64,000 nt of DNA, taken from NCBI RefSeq assembly GCF_047238185.1, contig NZ_JBDFMI010000001.1, forward strand, positions 3,038,001-3,102,000. The letters run 5' to 3'. This document shows, piece after piece, positions 61,850-64,000 of the stretch; within the stretch, counting starts at the first letter, position 1, and each line of letters begins with the position of its first letter. The position numbers and the translations under genes are program-made. The notes beneath the pieces were generated by a model. That model ran no database searches. It was not told the DNA's origin and worked only from the letters and a program-made list of their open reading frames with translations. This DNA comes from Bacillus_AD sp047238185. Its GTDB lineage: Bacteria; Bacillota; Bacilli; Bacillales; DSM-1321.

Positions 61850-63313
61850 TTAGCCGGCCGTATCCAAGGATTCCTGTTTTCTGTAAAGAGATAACCGATC
61901 GATTATCGCTTCACTTCGGTTATCAAGCCCTATGACGTTTACTTCATTCTGATTCTCTCTAAGCTTCAGTACCACTTTATCAATTGCTCCAACAGCTGAA
62001 TCATCCCAAACATGCGAATCGGAGAAATCTATTACGATTATTTTATGTTCGGCCGTTAAATCGAAACGGTCTACAAAACTTTCTACGGAGGCAAAGAAAA
62101 GTTGCCCTTCCACTCTATACAGCATCTGATTTCCGTGGACCTTTTGCTGAATCTTTATTTTGGATATCTTGGCGACAAAGAATATAGCGCTCAAAATGAC
62201 ACCCGCAATGACGCCTTTAGATAAATCGTTAGTCCATACTACGATGACAACAGTGGCAAGCATGACAAACGCATCTGTTTTCGGCGCTTTTCTTAGATAA
62301 GCAAAAGATGACCAATCAAAGGTACCGATACAAACCATAATCATTATTCCAGCGAGTACAGGCATAGGAATCTGCACTACTAAGTCACCGAGGACAAGAA
62401 TTAAAAACATCAGAAACAAGCCGGCAACCAAGGTAGATAATCTTCCCCGCCCTCCTGATTTAACATTGATGACCGATTGGCCAATCATCGCGCATCCGGC
62501 CATTCCACCAAAAAACCCGTTAACGATATTCGCTATCCCTTGTCCTCTTGCTTCCTTGTTTTTATTACTATCGCTTTCCGTCATGTCATCCACGATTGTT
62601 GCAGTCAACAACGTCTCCAATAGGCCGACAATCGCAAGCGCCAAGGAATACGGGAAAATAATCTTGAATGTTTCCAGATTAAAAGGCACATCGGGAATGA
62701 TAAAAGACGGGAAAGATTTAGTGATTGTCCCTAAATCTCCAACTGTCTGCAAAGGTACATGGCCAAAAATGGCCGCTGCCGTCAACACAACGATCGCAAG
62801 TAGCGGAGCGGGGAAGATTTTAATAAAGCGCGGCATAATAAAGACAATTAGAAGCGTAACGCCCACAAATAGATAGGTCATTGTCGAAATGCCCACAAAA
62901 TGGGGCACCTGCGCCATAAAAATAAGAATGGCAAGTGCATTCACAAAGCCGATCATAACAGGACGCGGAATGAATTTCATTAATTTGGCGACCTTAAGTA
63001 CACCAAATAGCCATTGCAACAGCCCTGTCAAAACGGTTGCAGCAAGAAGATAATCCAAACCATATTTTTTTACTAGCGGCAGCATCAATAACGCCATCGA
63101 TCCAGTCGCAGCCGAAATCATGGCTGGACGCCCGCCGACAAAAGAAATCAATACAGCTATACAAAAAGAAGCATATAGCCCGACCATCGGATCTACCCCT
63201 GCTATAATGGAAAAAGCGAGTGCTTCTGGAATTAATGCCAAAGCAACAACTATACCGGACAAAACATCAGCCCGGACATTCGAAAACCAATCTTTACGTA
63301 AACTTTCTAACAC
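61850..63313 (-). CDS. SulP-family anion transporter with STAS domain
   Basis: The start GTG 63313 (SD GGGTGA) gives MLESLRKDWFSNVRADVLSG, the usual SulP N-terminus, and 487 aa; the frame is open for a further 135 codons upstream, but that part is antisense to the recombinase gene. Membrane segments begin with GIVVALALIPEALAFSIIAGVDPMVGLYASF. A C-terminal STAS domain (HKIIVIDFSDSHVWDDSAVGAID) follows. It moves sulfate, bicarbonate or another anion. Confidence 0.87.
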   Translation of the reverse strand: MLESLRKDWFSNVRADVLSGIVVALALIPEALAFSIIAGVDPMVGLYASFCIAVLISFVGGRPAMISAATGSMALLMLPLVKKYGLDYLLAATVLTGLLQWLFGVLKVAKLMKFIPRPVMIGFVNALAILIFMAQVPHFVGISTMTYLFVGVTLLIVFIMPRFIKIFPAPLLAIVVLTAAAIFGHVPLQTVGDLGTITKSFPSFIIPDVPFNLETFKIIFPYSLALAIVGLLETLLTATIVDDMTESDSNKNKEARGQGIANIVNGFFGGMAGCAMIGQSVINVKSGGRGRLSTLVAGLFLMFLILVLGDLVVQIPMPVLAGIMIMVCIGTFDWSSFAYLRKAPKTDAFVMLATVVIVVWTNDLSKGVIAGVILSAIFFVAKISKIKIQQKVHGNQMLYRVEGQLFFASVESFVDRFDLTAEHKIIVIDFSDSHVWDDSAVGAIDKVVLKLRENQNEVNVIGLDNRSEAIIDRLSLYRKQESLDTAG

Positions 63314-63473
63314 TTCTTTCACCCATCCCTTATTGATTATGAATACGAATAAAATCCATAAAGAATAGTCTATCACCAACAGTCTCAAAATGGAACCTTT
63401 TTGAACCAAAGAGGAAATGGTTATCATTATGGTATGATGGAAAGTGGATTTTATGGACAAGGAGAAATAGAAG

Positions 63474-64000
63474 ATGATTATAGGATATATGCGACCATCT
63501 TTTGACGATACAGATTGCAAAAAACAAATGGCATTATTAAATCCGTTTGAATGTGCACATATAGTGAAGGAGGAGCATGGTTCACCAAAAAAGAGAATAC
63601 AGCTGGCAGGAATGCTTGAGAAGTTGCAGGCAGGCGATAAAATCATCGCAGCCCGCCTTTCCGCTTTGGCAGACTCGACAAGGCATCTGATGGAAATCTT
63701 ACAGCTTTTACAGGACAAGAAAGCGACTGTCTTCTTTATCGATGAACAAATTGACAGCTCCCGGGATCAACATTATTCCTTTATCTCCATCACTCAGCAT
63801 TTATTGGCTTTCCAAAGCCATATCATCAGCGAAAAAACGAAGCAAGGCATGGATGAAGCCAAACAAAAAGGGAGCCAGCCCGGCAGGCCGCGAAAACCGG
63901 ATGAAAACGTTCGCAAAGCCATTAAAATGTATCAAAGCAAACAATATACATTGCCAGAAATCAAAGAACAAACAGGAATAAGCAAATCAACCCTATACAG
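63474..64000 (+). CDS. Serine-recombinase (resolvase)-like protein, 3' end outside window
   Basis: ATG 63474 follows AAGGAG. About 175 residues are visible. The N-terminus IGYMRPS carries the serine of the resolvase family's GYxRVS. The region that normally reads LDRLGRS is RLSALADS, so the two catalytic arginines there are missing. A C-terminal helix-turn-helix (LPEIKEQTGISKSTLY) follows GRPRKP. It may be a catalytically weak or DNA-binding-only relative. It is divergent from the SulP gene. Confidence 0.75.
   Translation, partial: MIIGYMRPSFDDTDCKKQMALLNPFECAHIVKEEHGSPKKRIQLAGMLEKLQAGDKIIAARLSALADSTRHLMEILQLLQDKKATVFFIDEQIDSSRDQHYSFISITQHLLAFQSHIISEKTKQGMDEAKQKGSQPGRPRKPDENVRKAIKMYQSKQYTLPEIKEQTGISKSTLY

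Noticed and set aside
63314..63718. N-terminal extension of the SulP transporter to 622 aa
   Set aside because: It is antisense to the recombinase-like gene and precedes the normal SulP N-terminus.

Overview
The window looks like the chromosome of a Bacillaceae bacterium (Bacillus sensu lato). The evidence is strong AGGAGG-type ribosome binding sites, GTG/TTG starts, moderate-to-low GC, and genes typical of the group: GabR, FusB-like, CPBP, VanZ, DUF4275/DUF4396/DUF4179 proteins, RsbR-like STAS proteins and an SLH-domain amidase. The species cannot be told from the sequence.

1-13.8 kb is an anaerobic molybdoenzyme module. A minus-strand operon encodes a small lipoprotein, a TorD-like chaperone, a Tat-exported DmsA-like catalytic subunit, a DmsB-like iron-sulfur subunit, a DmsC-like membrane anchor and a long ferredoxin-type protein. 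Beside it lie moaA, mobB, moeA, moaC, tatC, a moeB/thiF gene, moaD, moaE and mobA. Together these make the cofactor, load and export the enzyme, and wire it to the quinone pool.

13.9-26.2 kb is core/accessory chromosome. It holds an ABC-F ribosome-protection-type ATPase behind an attenuator-like leader, a GABA catabolism cluster (gabD, permease, C-N hydrolase, gabT, divergent gabR), a FusB-like EF-G-binding protein, a CD3324-like protein and an SLH-amidase.

26.7-47.7 kb is the most unusual part: an AT-rich, roughly 20 kb array of mostly single-gene units (DinB, PlsY, two GNATs, a PH-domain protein, ECF sigma/anti-sigma, a tyrosine recombinase, CPBP, VanZ, LysE, DUF4181 and several unknowns). 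The units are separated by about 16 copies of a roughly 100 bp imperfect palindromic repeat, all in one orientation, sitting at the 3' ends of most genes. The repeat folds with outer and inner arms split by unpaired spacers, some of the outer pairs covary, and a group IIC-like intron has landed in one copy at the junction that a cassette model predicts as the boundary. This resembles an integron attC cassette array, but the recombinase present is XerC/D-like, not IntI. An IS21-family element has split the anti-sigma gene, and a decayed IS110 element lies in the array.

47.7-64 kb returns to ordinary chromosome: a zinc-ribbon peptide, TPR protein, VTT-family membrane protein, RpiB-like isomerase, DUF4275 gene with a likely frameshift, DUF4396 protein, SDR, two convergent RsbR-like STAS paralogues, AraC/GyrI regulator, GNATs, a 41-aa Arg/Cys-rich peptide, oligoendopeptidase F-like protease, a Smr-less MutS2-like ATPase, a SulP transporter, and a serine-recombinase-like gene cut by the window end.
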